From positions 1,884,501-1,948,500 of the forward strand of contig CANMTU010000001.1 in assembly GCA_947501005.1 (NCBI GenBank): 64,000 nucleotides of DNA, written 5' to 3'. Each line of letters starts with the position of its first letter. The first letter of the stretch is position 1. The position numbers and the translations under genes are program-made. This stretch comes from an uncultured Erythrobacter sp. (GTDB lineage: Bacteria > Pseudomonadota > Alphaproteobacteria > Sphingomonadales > Sphingomonadaceae). The notes under the pieces were generated by a model that saw nothing but the letters and a program-made list of their open reading frames with translations, ran no database searches and was not told the DNA's origin. Positions 47,563 through 55,798 of the stretch are shown piece by piece.

Positions 47563-48534
47563 ATGCCGATAATCCAGATGGTGATGTTTGCCGCGGGTCT
47601 GCTCGTACTCGGCATGATCGGATACGCCCTGATGGGCGGGGGCAGCGGCAACAAGGCGAGCCAGCGCCGCCTGCAGCAACTGCGCTACCGCCATTCGGAA
47701 AGCACCGATGCCAAGGTCGAATCGCAGCTGAGGAAGGCCATCGCCGCGCGCAAGCCCAAGGCGCACCGGACGGCGGGTTCCAATTCCAAGATCGAGGCGC
47801 TGGCCATGCGGCTCGACCGCTCGGGCAAGAACTGGACGATCGCGCAATATGCCTACACCTCCCTCGGCATCGCGCTGGTGGTGACCCTGCTCCTGTTCCT
47901 CAAGACCGGGTCGTTGCCGCTCTCGCTTGCCATCGGCCTGTTCTTCGGCGCCGGCATTCCGCATTTCATGGTCGGCCGCGCGATCAAGAAGCGCACCAAT
48001 AATTTCAACGTCAAATTCCCCGACGCGATCGACCTGCTGGTCCGCGGCCTGCGCTCCGGCCTGCCGGTGGCGGAGACGCTGGGCGTCGTCGCGCAGGAAG
48101 TGCCCGGCCCTGTCGGCCTTGAATTCAAGGGCATCGTCGAGCGGATCAAGATCGGCCGCACGATGGAGGATTCGCTTCAGGTGACCGGCGACCGGCTCGG
48201 CATCGCGGAATTCAACTTCTTCTGCATCACGCTCGCCATCCAGCGCGAGACCGGCGGCAACCTCGCCGAAACGCTGTCAAACCTGTCGGACGTCCTGCGC
48301 AAGCGCGCTCAGATGAAGCTTAAGATCAGGGCGATGAGTTCGGAATCGAAGGCCTCTGCCTACATCGTGGGTTCGCTGCCCTTCATCGTCTTCGGAATGA
48401 TCTGGTGGATCAATCCCAAATATATCGGCGCATTCTTCGAGAACGAGCTGCTGATGGTCATCGGCATGGGCGGGTTCATCTGGATGGGTATCGGCGCCTT
48501 CATCATGGCCAAGATGGTCAGCTTCGAAATCTGA
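47563..48534 (+). CDS. tadB: Tad platform protein TadB (T2SSF domain)
   Basis: Inner-membrane platform subunit of the Flp pilus. The 323-residue product has about four membrane segments and a central type II secretion F domain with FPDAIDLLVRGLRSGLPVAETL. A second conserved stretch is AIQRETGGNLAETLSNLSDVLR. Normally energised by CpaF/TadA, which is not encoded here. It is 22 bp upstream of tadC. Confidence 0.93.
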   Translation: MPIIQMVMFAAGLLVLGMIGYALMGGGSGNKASQRRLQQLRYRHSESTDAKVESQLRKAIAARKPKAHRTAGSNSKIEALAMRLDRSGKNWTIAQYAYTSLGIALVVTLLLFLKTGSLPLSLAIGLFFGAGIPHFMVGRAIKKRTNNFNVKFPDAIDLLVRGLRSGLPVAETLGVVAQEVPGPVGLEFKGIVERIKIGRTMEDSLQVTGDRLGIAEFNFFCITLAIQRETGGNLAETLSNLSDVLRKRAQMKLKIRAMSSESKASAYIVGSLPFIVFGMIWWINPKYIGAFFENELLMVIGMGGFIWMGIGAFIMAKMVSFEI

Positions 48535-48556
48535 TCGGCGAGGAAGGAACAGTCCC

Positions 48557-49564
48557 ATGAATACCGCAACCGGTCCTACGCTGCTCGGCATCGACGTCAT
48601 TCTGGCAGGATCGATCCTCGCCGGGATCGCCGCCCTGGCGGTGTTCGTCGCAATCTATTCGGCGGTCACGATCCGGGATCCGATGGCCAAGCGCGTCAAG
48701 GCCCTCGAGGGGCGGCGCGAAGAACTCAAGCTGGGCCTCGTTACGTCGAACGCCAAGAAGCGCCAGAGCCTCGTGCGCAAGAACGACACGGCCGACCGGG
48801 TCCGCGATACGCTCGGCAGCATGAAGGTGCTGCAGCAAAGCCAGGTCGAGGTGATGCAGCAGAAGCTCGCCTGGGCAGGGTATCGCAACAAGGAAATCGC
48901 GATCATCCTGCTCGGCGTGCGGATGGTCGCGCCGATCGTGCTGGGGCTGCTGGCCTTCATCCTCCTCTACGTGGTCGAGATCTATCCCGACTGGCAGATG
49001 AAGCGCGTCATGGCCTTGGGCGCGGTGATGTTCCTGGGCTACAAGGGCCCGGAAATCGCTCTCAAGAACAAGGCGACCAAGCGTACCGACGCGATCCGCA
49101 AGGGCCTGCCCGATGCGCTCGACCTGCTGGTCATCTGTGCCGAGGCCGGCCTGACCGTCGACGCCGCGTTCAACCGGGTGGCGAAGGAACTGGGCCGCGC
49201 ATATCCCGAACTGGGCGACGAGTTCGCGCTCACCGCCATCGAGCTCTCGTTCCTCAACGAGCGCAAGAAGGCGTTCGACAACCTCGCCTACCGCGTCAAT
49301 CTCGAGGCGGTGAAAGGCGTGGTCACCACCATGGTGCAGACCGAACGCTACGGTACGCCGCTGGCATCGGCCCTCCGCATGCTGTCGGCCGAGTTCCGCA
49401 ACGAGCGCATGATGCGTGCCGAAGAAAAGGCCGCTCGCCTGCCCGCGATCATGACCGTGCCGCTGATCCTGTTCATCCTCCCGGTGCTGTTCATCGTCAT
49501 CCTCGGCCCGGCGGCCTGCTCGATCTCCGACGCGTTCAGCGGCGGGGGGCCGGGCGGCGGCTGA
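48557..49564 (+). CDS. tadC: Tad platform protein TadC (T2SSF domain)
   Basis: Second inner-membrane platform subunit. The 335-residue product has an N-terminal helix, a basic cytoplasmic segment and a T2SSF domain with LPDALDLLVICAEAGLTVDAAFNRV. The C-terminal membrane helix TVPLILFILPVLFIVILGPA precedes a Gly-rich end. Last gene of the cluster in this window; TadD/E/F-type genes do not follow. A shared terminator separates it from the convergent marR. Confidence 0.93.
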   Translation: MNTATGPTLLGIDVILAGSILAGIAALAVFVAIYSAVTIRDPMAKRVKALEGRREELKLGLVTSNAKKRQSLVRKNDTADRVRDTLGSMKVLQQSQVEVMQQKLAWAGYRNKEIAIILLGVRMVAPIVLGLLAFILLYVVEIYPDWQMKRVMALGAVMFLGYKGPEIALKNKATKRTDAIRKGLPDALDLLVICAEAGLTVDAAFNRVAKELGRAYPELGDEFALTAIELSFLNERKKAFDNLAYRVNLEAVKGVVTTMVQTERYGTPLASALRMLSAEFRNERMMRAEEKAARLPAIMTVPLILFILPVLFIVILGPAACSISDAFSGGGPGGG

Positions 49565-49597
49565 CGCTTTCGACCCCCGCAAAACCCCGGGAACCAG

Positions 49598-49632
49598 AAA
49601 GCCTGGCGCGACCTAACCGTCCGCCAGGCTTT
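49598..49632. terminator. Bidirectional terminator between tadC and marR
   Basis: AAAGCCTGGCG (49598-49608) and CGCCAGGCTTT (49622-49632) form a perfect 11-bp stem with a 13-nt loop; A/T runs flank both sides. The right arm lies inside the last codons of marR and the loop contains its stop, so the hairpin can serve both convergent units. Confidence 0.75.
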
Positions 49633-50086
49633 CCGCGTCGAACTCGCCGGCATTGTCGCGCACCCGGGCGAGCATGTCGCGCATCGCGGCCCGCTCAGCG
49701 TCGCTGAGGACCGAGAACAGCTCCGCCTCGATCTTCAGCGCGAGCGGCATGATCCCGGCATGGACCGCCCGCCCCTCCGCCGTCAGGTCGAGCAGGTGCG
49801 AGCGGCCGTCCTGCTCGTTCGGGCTGCGGGCGATGAGGCCGCGCTTCTCCAGCGCGCTGCACGCCCGGTTGACCGGCACCTTGTCCATCAGCGTCGCCTG
49901 TGACAGCGCCCGTTGCGACAGCGCGCCGCTATCGCCCAGTACCGCCATCACCCGCCATTCCGACGTCTTGAGCGCGAACCGCTTCCTGTACTGCTCCGCG
50001 ATCCGGGTGGAGACCGCGTTGGACGCGATCGACAATTGATATGGCAGGAAATCGGCGAGGCGTTCGAAGGGCTTGGGCGTAGACAT
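49613..50086 (-). CDS. MarR-family transcriptional regulator
   Basis: 157-residue winged-helix repressor type. The DNA-binding helix-turn-helix lies in SQRALSQATLMDKVPVNRACSALEKRGL and the wing in RSPNEQDGRSHLLDLTAEGR. MarR proteins are dimers that respond to small aromatic or lipid-like ligands. It lies 56 bp downstream of an enoyl-CoA hydratase on the same strand, with a palindrome in between that could be its operator, so it may control acyl-CoA or phenolic metabolism. Confidence 0.9.
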   Translation of the reverse strand: MSTPKPFERLADFLPYQLSIASNAVSTRIAEQYRKRFALKTSEWRVMAVLGDSGALSQRALSQATLMDKVPVNRACSALEKRGLIARSPNEQDGRSHLLDLTAEGRAVHAGIMPLALKIEAELFSVLSDAERAAMRDMLARVRDNAGEFDAESLADG

Positions 50087-50124
50087 GGCGCCGACCTTAC
50101 CCGCCGCCGTGCCCCGCGCAAGGC

Positions 50125-50140
50125 CGTTACGTTTGCAACG
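50125..50140. promoter_or_regulatory. Imperfect palindrome upstream of marR, possible MarR operator
   Basis: CGTTAC-GTTT-GCAACG: arms match at five of six positions as an inverted repeat, in the 56-bp gap between the hydratase stop (50143) and the marR start (50086). Size and A/T-centred spacing suit a MarR dimer. Confidence 0.4.
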
Positions 50141-50142
50141 AC

Positions 50143-51015
50143 CTACTTATAGGCGGGCTCGTCCCACCAGGGGTAGAAGTCGGGCATGTCGGCGCTCACC
50201 GTATCGGGGAAGGCGGGCGGGCGTTTTTCGAGGAAGCTGCGCACGCCCTCCTTGCTGTCCTCGCTGCGGCCCAGCCGGTAGATCGAGCGGCTGTCGATCC
50301 GGTGGGCCATCATCGGATGGTCGGTGGCCGAAAGGCGCCACAGCATCGCCCGCGTCATCGCGACCGACACGGCGGAGGTGTTGTCGGCGATTTCGCGCGC
50401 CAGCTCACGCGCCGCGTCCATCAGCTCCCCTTGCGGATGGAGCGAGCCCACCAGCCCCCGGTCGAGCGCTTCTTGCGCGCCGAAGATGCGCCCGGTCATG
50501 CACCATTCGAGCGCGGTCTGCATGCCGACCAGGCGAGGCAGGAACCAGCTCGAACACGCCTCGGGCGTGATCCCGCGCCGGGCGAAGACGAAGCCGAAAC
50601 GCGCATTCTCGCTCGCCAGCCGGATGTCGAACGGTAATTGCATGGTCGCCCCCACACCGACCGCGACGCCATTGCACGCCCCGATCAGGGGCTTGCGCGA
50701 ATTGAACAGGCGCAGCACCAATTGCCCGCCACCGTCGCGCACCCGTCTGTCGGACAGGTCCTGCACCGGATCGGCTTTGGCAAAGACGTTGCCGCTCTCC
50801 CCTTCCGGGGTCAGATCCGCACCGGCGCAGAACGCGCGCTCGCCCTGCCCGGTCACGATCACTGCCCGCACGCCGTCATCCGCATCGGTCGTGTCGATCG
50901 CGTCGACGATCTCGGCCATCATGGTCAGGGTGAAGGCGTTCATCTTCTCCGGCCGGTTCAGCGTGAGCGTGGCGATACCGTCCGCGATGTCGAGCGTGAT
51001 CTGGGTGTAGGGCAT
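50143..51015 (-). CDS. Enoyl-CoA hydratase/isomerase family protein
   Basis: Crotonase-fold enzyme of 290 residues. The oxyanion-hole segments are AFCAGADLTPEG and the later GACNGVAVGVGATMQLPFD. The position usually held by the first catalytic Glu falls in SENARFGFVFARRGITPEA, where PEA provides the second Glu. The C-terminus is longer than in short-chain hydratases and ends PDFYPWWDEPAYK. The ATG at 51013-51015 was preferred to a longer frame that adds 44 unlike residues. Exact substrate unknown. Confidence 0.87.
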   Translation of the reverse strand: MPYTQITLDIADGIATLTLNRPEKMNAFTLTMMAEIVDAIDTTDADDGVRAVIVTGQGERAFCAGADLTPEGESGNVFAKADPVQDLSDRRVRDGGGQLVLRLFNSRKPLIGACNGVAVGVGATMQLPFDIRLASENARFGFVFARRGITPEACSSWFLPRLVGMQTALEWCMTGRIFGAQEALDRGLVGSLHPQGELMDAARELAREIADNTSAVSVAMTRAMLWRLSATDHPMMAHRIDSRSIYRLGRSEDSKEGVRSFLEKRPPAFPDTVSADMPDFYPWWDEPAYK

Positions 51016-51236
51016 GAATTGGGTTTCTCTCCTGTCGGTCCGACTGGATGGAACACATGGAACACGGCTCAGGCAAGAACAACGGCGAGGACGCGCGCGA
51101 TTTTTCGTGCAATGCGAAGACGATCTGCCGGGATGCGGATTTTTCATCGCCGCTCACGGTAATCAGGCGGGCCCGTGTAGGACAGCGACCCCCTCGATCG
51201 ATAACGACGCTCGCGGCGCCCGGGCCGCGAGCTTTC

Positions 51237-52292
51237 CTATTCCTCGTCTTCCCCCGGCACATCGGTCGGGGTGTGCAGCCCTTCACGCACATACAGCCGC
51301 TTGACCAGGACGTAGAGCACGACCGTCAGCGGGGCGGCCAGCACGATGCCGACCATGCCGAACAACCCGCCGAACGCCAGCAGCGAGAACAGGAGGATCA
51401 CGGCTGGCAGGTCGACCGCATATTGCTGCACCAACGGTTGCAGCACGTTGCCCTCGACCTGCTGCACCACGACATAAAGCCCCAGCGTCCACAACCCGAG
51501 AGTCGGATCGATCGCGAGCGCGATCAGGATCGCCGGAACTGCGGCGATGATCGGACCGACGAGCGGAATGAATTCGAGCACACCTGCCAGCAGCCCCAGC
51601 GCCAGGGCAGACGGAACCCCGATCAGGTACAACCCCAGTCCGGTCAGTATGCCGATCACCGTCATGGAGATCAGTTGCCCCTTCAGCCACAGACGCAGCG
51701 CGTTACCGCTGTCGTTCATCGCTTCTCCGAGCAGACCGCGACGTTCCTCCGGCACGAGTTTCAACGTCCCGGACCGGTAGAGCCGGGGTTGCATCGCGAG
51801 GTAGATGCCGCCCGCCAATACGACCAGAGCATCGGCGAGGCCGCTGCCGACGGTCATCACGGCGCTGCCGACATTCGACACGATCCCGCTGCCGCTCGGG
51901 GCGACTTCCTGGGTCATGCCGCGCAGTCGTTCGGCGACGTCGATGCCGCCAATGGTCAGGTCGAACGATTGCCAGAGGGTGGGAAGAGTCTCGACAAGCC
52001 CGCTGAACTGTGCCGTCATCTGCGCGCCGAACATCCAGCCGACCAAGGCGAAACCGCCGATGACGAGCAGCACTGCAATACCTACCGCTGCGGATTCCGG
52101 CACTTTCGTCCAGCGATGGATCGGTTCGGCCAGCGCGCGAAAGATAACCGCCACCAGAACCGCGCCGAACAACAGCAGCAGGATCGCCCGCAACTCCCAT
52201 GCCAGCAGCAACAGGGCAACCAATGCCAGAACGATCAGCGTTCGGCGAATGAAGAGTTTCTCGGTCATGGCTGTCCCGGGGCGATCTGTCAT
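51237..52292 (-). CDS. AI-2E family transporter (TqsA/PerM-like)
   Basis: 351-residue polytopic membrane protein with about eight segments and the family motif LEFIPLVGPIIAAVPAILIAL, followed by QQVEGNVLQPLVQQ. Members include TqsA (autoinducer-2 export) and Na+/H+ antiporters, so transport of AI-2 itself is not implied. ATG at 52290-52292 with AAGGA ten bases upstream; a second ATG eight codons later is possible. Divergent from the glutamate-receptor-like channel gene. Confidence 0.85.
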   Translation of the reverse strand: MTDRPGTAMTEKLFIRRTLIVLALVALLLLAWELRAILLLLFGAVLVAVIFRALAEPIHRWTKVPESAAVGIAVLLVIGGFALVGWMFGAQMTAQFSGLVETLPTLWQSFDLTIGGIDVAERLRGMTQEVAPSGSGIVSNVGSAVMTVGSGLADALVVLAGGIYLAMQPRLYRSGTLKLVPEERRGLLGEAMNDSGNALRLWLKGQLISMTVIGILTGLGLYLIGVPSALALGLLAGVLEFIPLVGPIIAAVPAILIALAIDPTLGLWTLGLYVVVQQVEGNVLQPLVQQYAVDLPAVILLFSLLAFGGLFGMVGIVLAAPLTVVLYVLVKRLYVREGLHTPTDVPGEDEE

Positions 52293-52603
52293 CGATGGTC
52301 ATCCTTCCGCGGTTGGCCGAATACTCGAACGTGCGACGCACCGGCGCCTGCAATGTGCGGCCGGCCAGGGCGATACAGCGCAGAACACTATCCGAGCGTT
52401 ATCGCAACATACGGCTGGCTTTGGAGCATGTTCCGCCTCGTGGGTCAGGGCGATCAGGCGGATGTCTGATGATAAATTTGCCGGCAGGAAAGCGGCATTC
52501 CAGGCGACCGTCCGGTGCCATGCCGTCGTCGCGCGTAGTCGGGAGCCGCCGCGATATGCTTCGCGGCTTGGATCATCCCGCTCCCGTCTCTAGAGCGGTG
52601 CGC
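52293..52603. other. Intergenic region between divergent transporter and channel genes
   Basis: This 311-bp stretch must hold both promoters. Open frames run through it but look non-coding. An inverted repeat CCGCTC-N9-GAGCGG at 52578-52598 ends five bases before the channel ATG. Its right arm is the only plausible ribosome-binding stretch (GAGCGG), so the hairpin could mask initiation. No confident -35/-10 pair was found. Confidence 0.5.
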
Positions 52604-53635
52604 ATGAGAAAAAGCCTTCCCTTGCCCGCACTTGCCCTGTTCCTGATCGCTTGCCTCGTCGGCGCCGCGCCCTCTGCGGCGGCGCCGGTGGCGGTGGTGG
52701 CCATGCCGCCCTACACGATCGAAGGCAGCGACGACAGCTGGCGCGGCCCGGCGGTGGACCTGTTTCGCGCCGCCGCCGACGAGGCGGGTTACGAATATCG
52801 CCTGGTACCGGCCGGCGACCTGCCCGCAGGCGCCGCGCCGCAGGTGACCCTCCCGGTGTTTGCCGGGCAGGCCGCCGCCGCGCAGGACAGGCGCAGCCTG
52901 CCCTTCCATGTCGACGCGGTCGGCCTCGTCGGCGGATCGGAGACGGGCGGCACGGCCGGCTTCCTCCAGCGGCTGCGCGGGCTGCTCAATGTCGGCTTTC
53001 TCAAGGTGGTCGGAATCATCTGCGGGCTGCTGCTGGTCGCGGGCACGATCTTCTGGCTGGTCGAACGCTCGGGCAATGACGATCTCGGGTCGGACGGCAG
53101 CCGGCTGCGCGGCATCGGCGACGGTTTCTGGTGGGCGGGCGTGACCGCGACGACGATCGGTTACGGCGACCTCGTTCCCCGCACCCCGCCGGGGCGCGTC
53201 GTGGCGATGGTGTGGATGCTGTTCTCGATGGCGCTCACCTCGATCCTGACCGCATACATCGTATCGCTGACCGGTGCGCGGAACAGTCCCGCAACGACCT
53301 CCTTGAGCGACGCCATCGCGGACCAGCGGGTCGGCTACATCGCGGAGGGGCCGATCGGGCCGGACCTGTTGCGCGGGGCCGGCACCACGGCGCGGTTCGT
53401 CAGCCTTCCGGCGGCCCTCTCCGCCCTCGATGCCGGCCGGATCGACCTGGTCGCCCACCCCTATCAGGCGGCGAAGGCGGCGGCGGGGGATCGCAAGGTC
53501 CAGGCGACGTCAGGCGCCGCGGCGATGCCGGTGATCGAGACCGCGGGGGCCGAAGAGCTGCGCGCCGCGCTCGATACGATCATTCTCTCGCCCGAATGGC
53601 AGCAGAGGATGGAAAGCGAATTCGGTAGGAACTGA
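52604..53635 (+). CDS. Prokaryotic ionotropic glutamate receptor-like potassium channel (GluR0 type)
   Basis: The 343-residue product combines a periplasmic ligand-binding domain with a K+ channel pore. Order: signal peptide (1-27), first half of a type-3 solute-binding domain (about 29-110, starting VAVVAMPPYTIEG), TM1 (131-152), and pore helix and filter TTIGYGD (183-189). TM2 (197-221) and the second half of the binding domain (about 225-340, with VGYIAEGPIGPDLLRG) follow. This interrupted S1-pore-S2 layout is that of GluR0 of Synechocystis, a ligand-gated K+ channel. S1 is short (about 80 residues), so ligand identity cannot be predicted. ATG at 52604 chosen for the signal peptide. Confidence 0.85.
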   Translation: MRKSLPLPALALFLIACLVGAAPSAAAPVAVVAMPPYTIEGSDDSWRGPAVDLFRAAADEAGYEYRLVPAGDLPAGAAPQVTLPVFAGQAAAAQDRRSLPFHVDAVGLVGGSETGGTAGFLQRLRGLLNVGFLKVVGIICGLLLVAGTIFWLVERSGNDDLGSDGSRLRGIGDGFWWAGVTATTIGYGDLVPRTPPGRVVAMVWMLFSMALTSILTAYIVSLTGARNSPATTSLSDAIADQRVGYIAEGPIGPDLLRGAGTTARFVSLPAALSALDAGRIDLVAHPYQAAKAAAGDRKVQATSGAAAMPVIETAGAEELRAALDTIILSPEWQQRMESEFGRN

Positions 53636-53662
53636 GCGGGCGCTGCCTTGCGCAGCGCCCGC
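53636..53662. terminator. Perfect hairpin between convergent genes, likely bidirectional terminator
   Basis: GCGGGCGCTGC (53636-53646) and GCAGCGCCCGC (53652-53662) form a perfect 11-bp stem with a 5-nt loop. It starts at the base after the channel stop and ends 8 bp before the convergent dehydrogenase stop. No U-tract follows, so it may work with Rho or as a transcript-end stabiliser. Confidence 0.5.
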
Positions 53663-53670
53663 CCTGCAGA

Positions 53671-54456
53671 TCAGCGCGGGGCCATGCGGATCGCGCCGTC
53701 GAGGCGCACGTCCTCGCCGTTGAAATAGCCGGTCTCGATCATGCACATGGCAAGTTGCGCATATTCCTCCGGATTGCCGAGGCGCTTGGGGAACGGGACG
53801 CTTTCGGCCAGCGCATCCTTCACCTGCGGCGGGGCGGCGTTCATCAACGGGGTGTTGAAGATGCCCGGCAGGATGGTGTTCACGCGGATGCCCTCGCGCA
53901 TCAGGTCGCGCGCGATCGGCAGCGTCATGCCGACCACCCCGCCCTTCGACGCGGAATAGGCCGCCTGGCCCATCTGCCCGTCTTCCGCCGCCACGCTGGC
54001 GGTGTTGACGATGGCGCCGCGATCGTTGTCGTCGCTCAGCGGGTCAAGCGTCATCATGCCGGCTGCCGACTTGGCGATGCAGCGGAAGGTGCCGATGAGG
54101 TTCACCTGGATGACGAATTCGAACGCCTGCAGCGGGTAATGCTTGATCTCGCCGGTCTGCTTGTCACGGGATGCGGTCTTGATGGCGTTGCCGATGCCGG
54201 CGCAGTTCACGAGGATACGTTCCTGTCCATGCGCCTCGCGCGCCTTGGCGAAGCCTGCGTCGACCTCTTCCTCGCTGGTCACGTTGACCTTGCAGAACAC
54301 GCCGCCGATCTCGCCGGCGAGCGCGTTGCCCTTTTCCTCGTTCATGTCGAAGATGGCGACCTTCGCCCCCTTCGCGGCGAGCGCGCGCGCGGTGGCGGCG
54401 CCAAGGCCGGATGCCCCGCCGGTTACGATGGCGGGGGTCTTGCTGCTGACTTCCAT
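53671..54456 (-). CDS. SDR-family dehydrogenase, 3-hydroxyacyl-CoA dehydrogenase type II-like
   Basis: 261 residues. NAD-binding TGGASGLG at 12-19 with an Asp in AIFDMNEEKG favouring NAD. NCAG replaces NNAG, Ser is in VNTASVAAEDGQ and the active-site pair is in YSASKGG. The Q-x-A-Y-S-A-S-K context and PFPKRLGNPEEYAQL segment resemble HSD17B10-like 3-hydroxyacyl-CoA dehydrogenases. ATG at 54454-54456 with AGAGGA upstream. It lies 26 bp downstream of a thiolase gene, consistent with consecutive beta-oxidation-type steps. Confidence 0.87.
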   Translation of the reverse strand: MEVSSKTPAIVTGGASGLGAATARALAAKGAKVAIFDMNEEKGNALAGEIGGVFCKVNVTSEEEVDAGFAKAREAHGQERILVNCAGIGNAIKTASRDKQTGEIKHYPLQAFEFVIQVNLIGTFRCIAKSAAGMMTLDPLSDDNDRGAIVNTASVAAEDGQMGQAAYSASKGGVVGMTLPIARDLMREGIRVNTILPGIFNTPLMNAAPPQVKDALAESVPFPKRLGNPEEYAQLAMCMIETGYFNGEDVRLDGAIRMAPR

Positions 54457-54482
54457 GAAATATCCTCTCGAATTGTCGGTAA

Positions 54483-55655
54483 TCAAAGGGCCTCGATGAT
54501 GGTGACGTTGGCGACGCCGCCGCCCTCGCACATCGTCTGCAGCCCGTATCTCTTGCCCCGCGCCTTCAGCGCATCAACCAGCGTCGCCATGAGCTTGGTC
54601 CCACTGGCGCCGAGCGGATGGCCGAGCGCGATGGCCCCGCCATTCACGTTGAGCTTTTCCGGGTCCGCGCCGGTATGCTTCAACCAGGCGAGCGGCACCG
54701 GCGCGAACGCCTCGTTGACCTCGTAAAGATCGATGTCGCCGATCGTCATGCCGGCGCGTTCCAGCGCGCGGTCGGTCGCGAAGAGCGGTTCTTCCAGCAT
54801 GATCACCGGATCGCCCGCCGTGACGGTAAGATTGTGGATGCGCGCAAGCGGGGTCAGGCCATGCTCCTTCAGCGCGCGCTCGCTCACCACCAGCACCGCG
54901 CTCGACCCGTCGCAGATCTGGCTGCTCGACGCGGCGGTGATGCGGCCTTCCGGGCTCAGCAGCTTGACCGACTGGATCCCCTCGAGCGTGGCGTCGAAGC
55001 GGATACCCTCGTCAACGGTGTGCATCTGCTCGCCCTCGGGCGTGTCCACCTCGACCGGCACGATCTCGTCCTCGAACGCGCCGTCCCTGGTGGCGCGTGC
55101 GGCCTTCTCGTGGCTGTGCAGGGCGAACCGGTCGAGATCGTCCTTCGAGAAACCGTGCTTCTGCGCGATCATCTCGGCGCCGGCGAATTGCGACCACTGG
55201 ATGCCGGGATATTTCTCTTCGAGGCCGGGCGACTTGTAGTTCCCCAGCCCCTCTTTCATGTGGAACATCGCGGTCGAACCCATCGGCACCCGGCTCATGC
55301 TCTCGACGCCGCTGGCGATGACCACGTCCTGCGTCCCGCTCATGATCGCCTGCGCGGCGAACTGGATCGCCTGCTGCGACGATCCGCACTGCCGGTCGAT
55401 CGTGACGGCAGGAACGCCCTCGCCCAGCCGCTTCGCCGCGAGCACCGCGTTGCGCCCGACCTGCATCGCCTGCTCGCCGCCCTGGCTGACGCAGCCCATT
55501 ACCACATCGTCGACCGCCTTCGCATCGAGCCCGCTACGCGCCATCACCGCATCGAGCGACCGCGCCGCCAGATCGACCGGGTGCACTCCCGAAAGCCGCC
55601 CGCCCCGCTTGCCCCCGGCAGTCCGAACGGCTTCGACGATATAGGCTTCGGGCAT
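54483..55655 (-). CDS. Thiolase (acetyl-CoA acyltransferase family)
   Basis: 390-residue type II thiolase. The nucleophilic Cys lies in DRQCGSSQQAI, the catalytic His in GGAIALGHPLGASG and the second Cys in TMCEGGGVAN. NEAFAP is also present. ATG at 55653-55655 has AGGAG upstream. With the downstream dehydrogenase it forms a two-gene unit for degradation or synthesis of acyl-CoAs; chain length and direction are not readable. Confidence 0.92.
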   Translation of the reverse strand: MPEAYIVEAVRTAGGKRGGRLSGVHPVDLAARSLDAVMARSGLDAKAVDDVVMGCVSQGGEQAMQVGRNAVLAAKRLGEGVPAVTIDRQCGSSQQAIQFAAQAIMSGTQDVVIASGVESMSRVPMGSTAMFHMKEGLGNYKSPGLEEKYPGIQWSQFAGAEMIAQKHGFSKDDLDRFALHSHEKAARATRDGAFEDEIVPVEVDTPEGEQMHTVDEGIRFDATLEGIQSVKLLSPEGRITAASSSQICDGSSAVLVVSERALKEHGLTPLARIHNLTVTAGDPVIMLEEPLFATDRALERAGMTIGDIDLYEVNEAFAPVPLAWLKHTGADPEKLNVNGGAIALGHPLGASGTKLMATLVDALKARGKRYGLQTMCEGGGVANVTIIEAL

Positions 55656-55798
55656 CGGGCGCTCCTGACAAGGTTTCTTTTGAGGACCGGTTACGAAGCC
55701 GGCTTGCAGAGTCAAGGAAAGAACGCCGCGTGCCGAACCCTGCGCGGCAGCCGGGCTCTTGCCTTGCCGGCCCCGTCTTCTCTATGCCGGTTGGCGAG

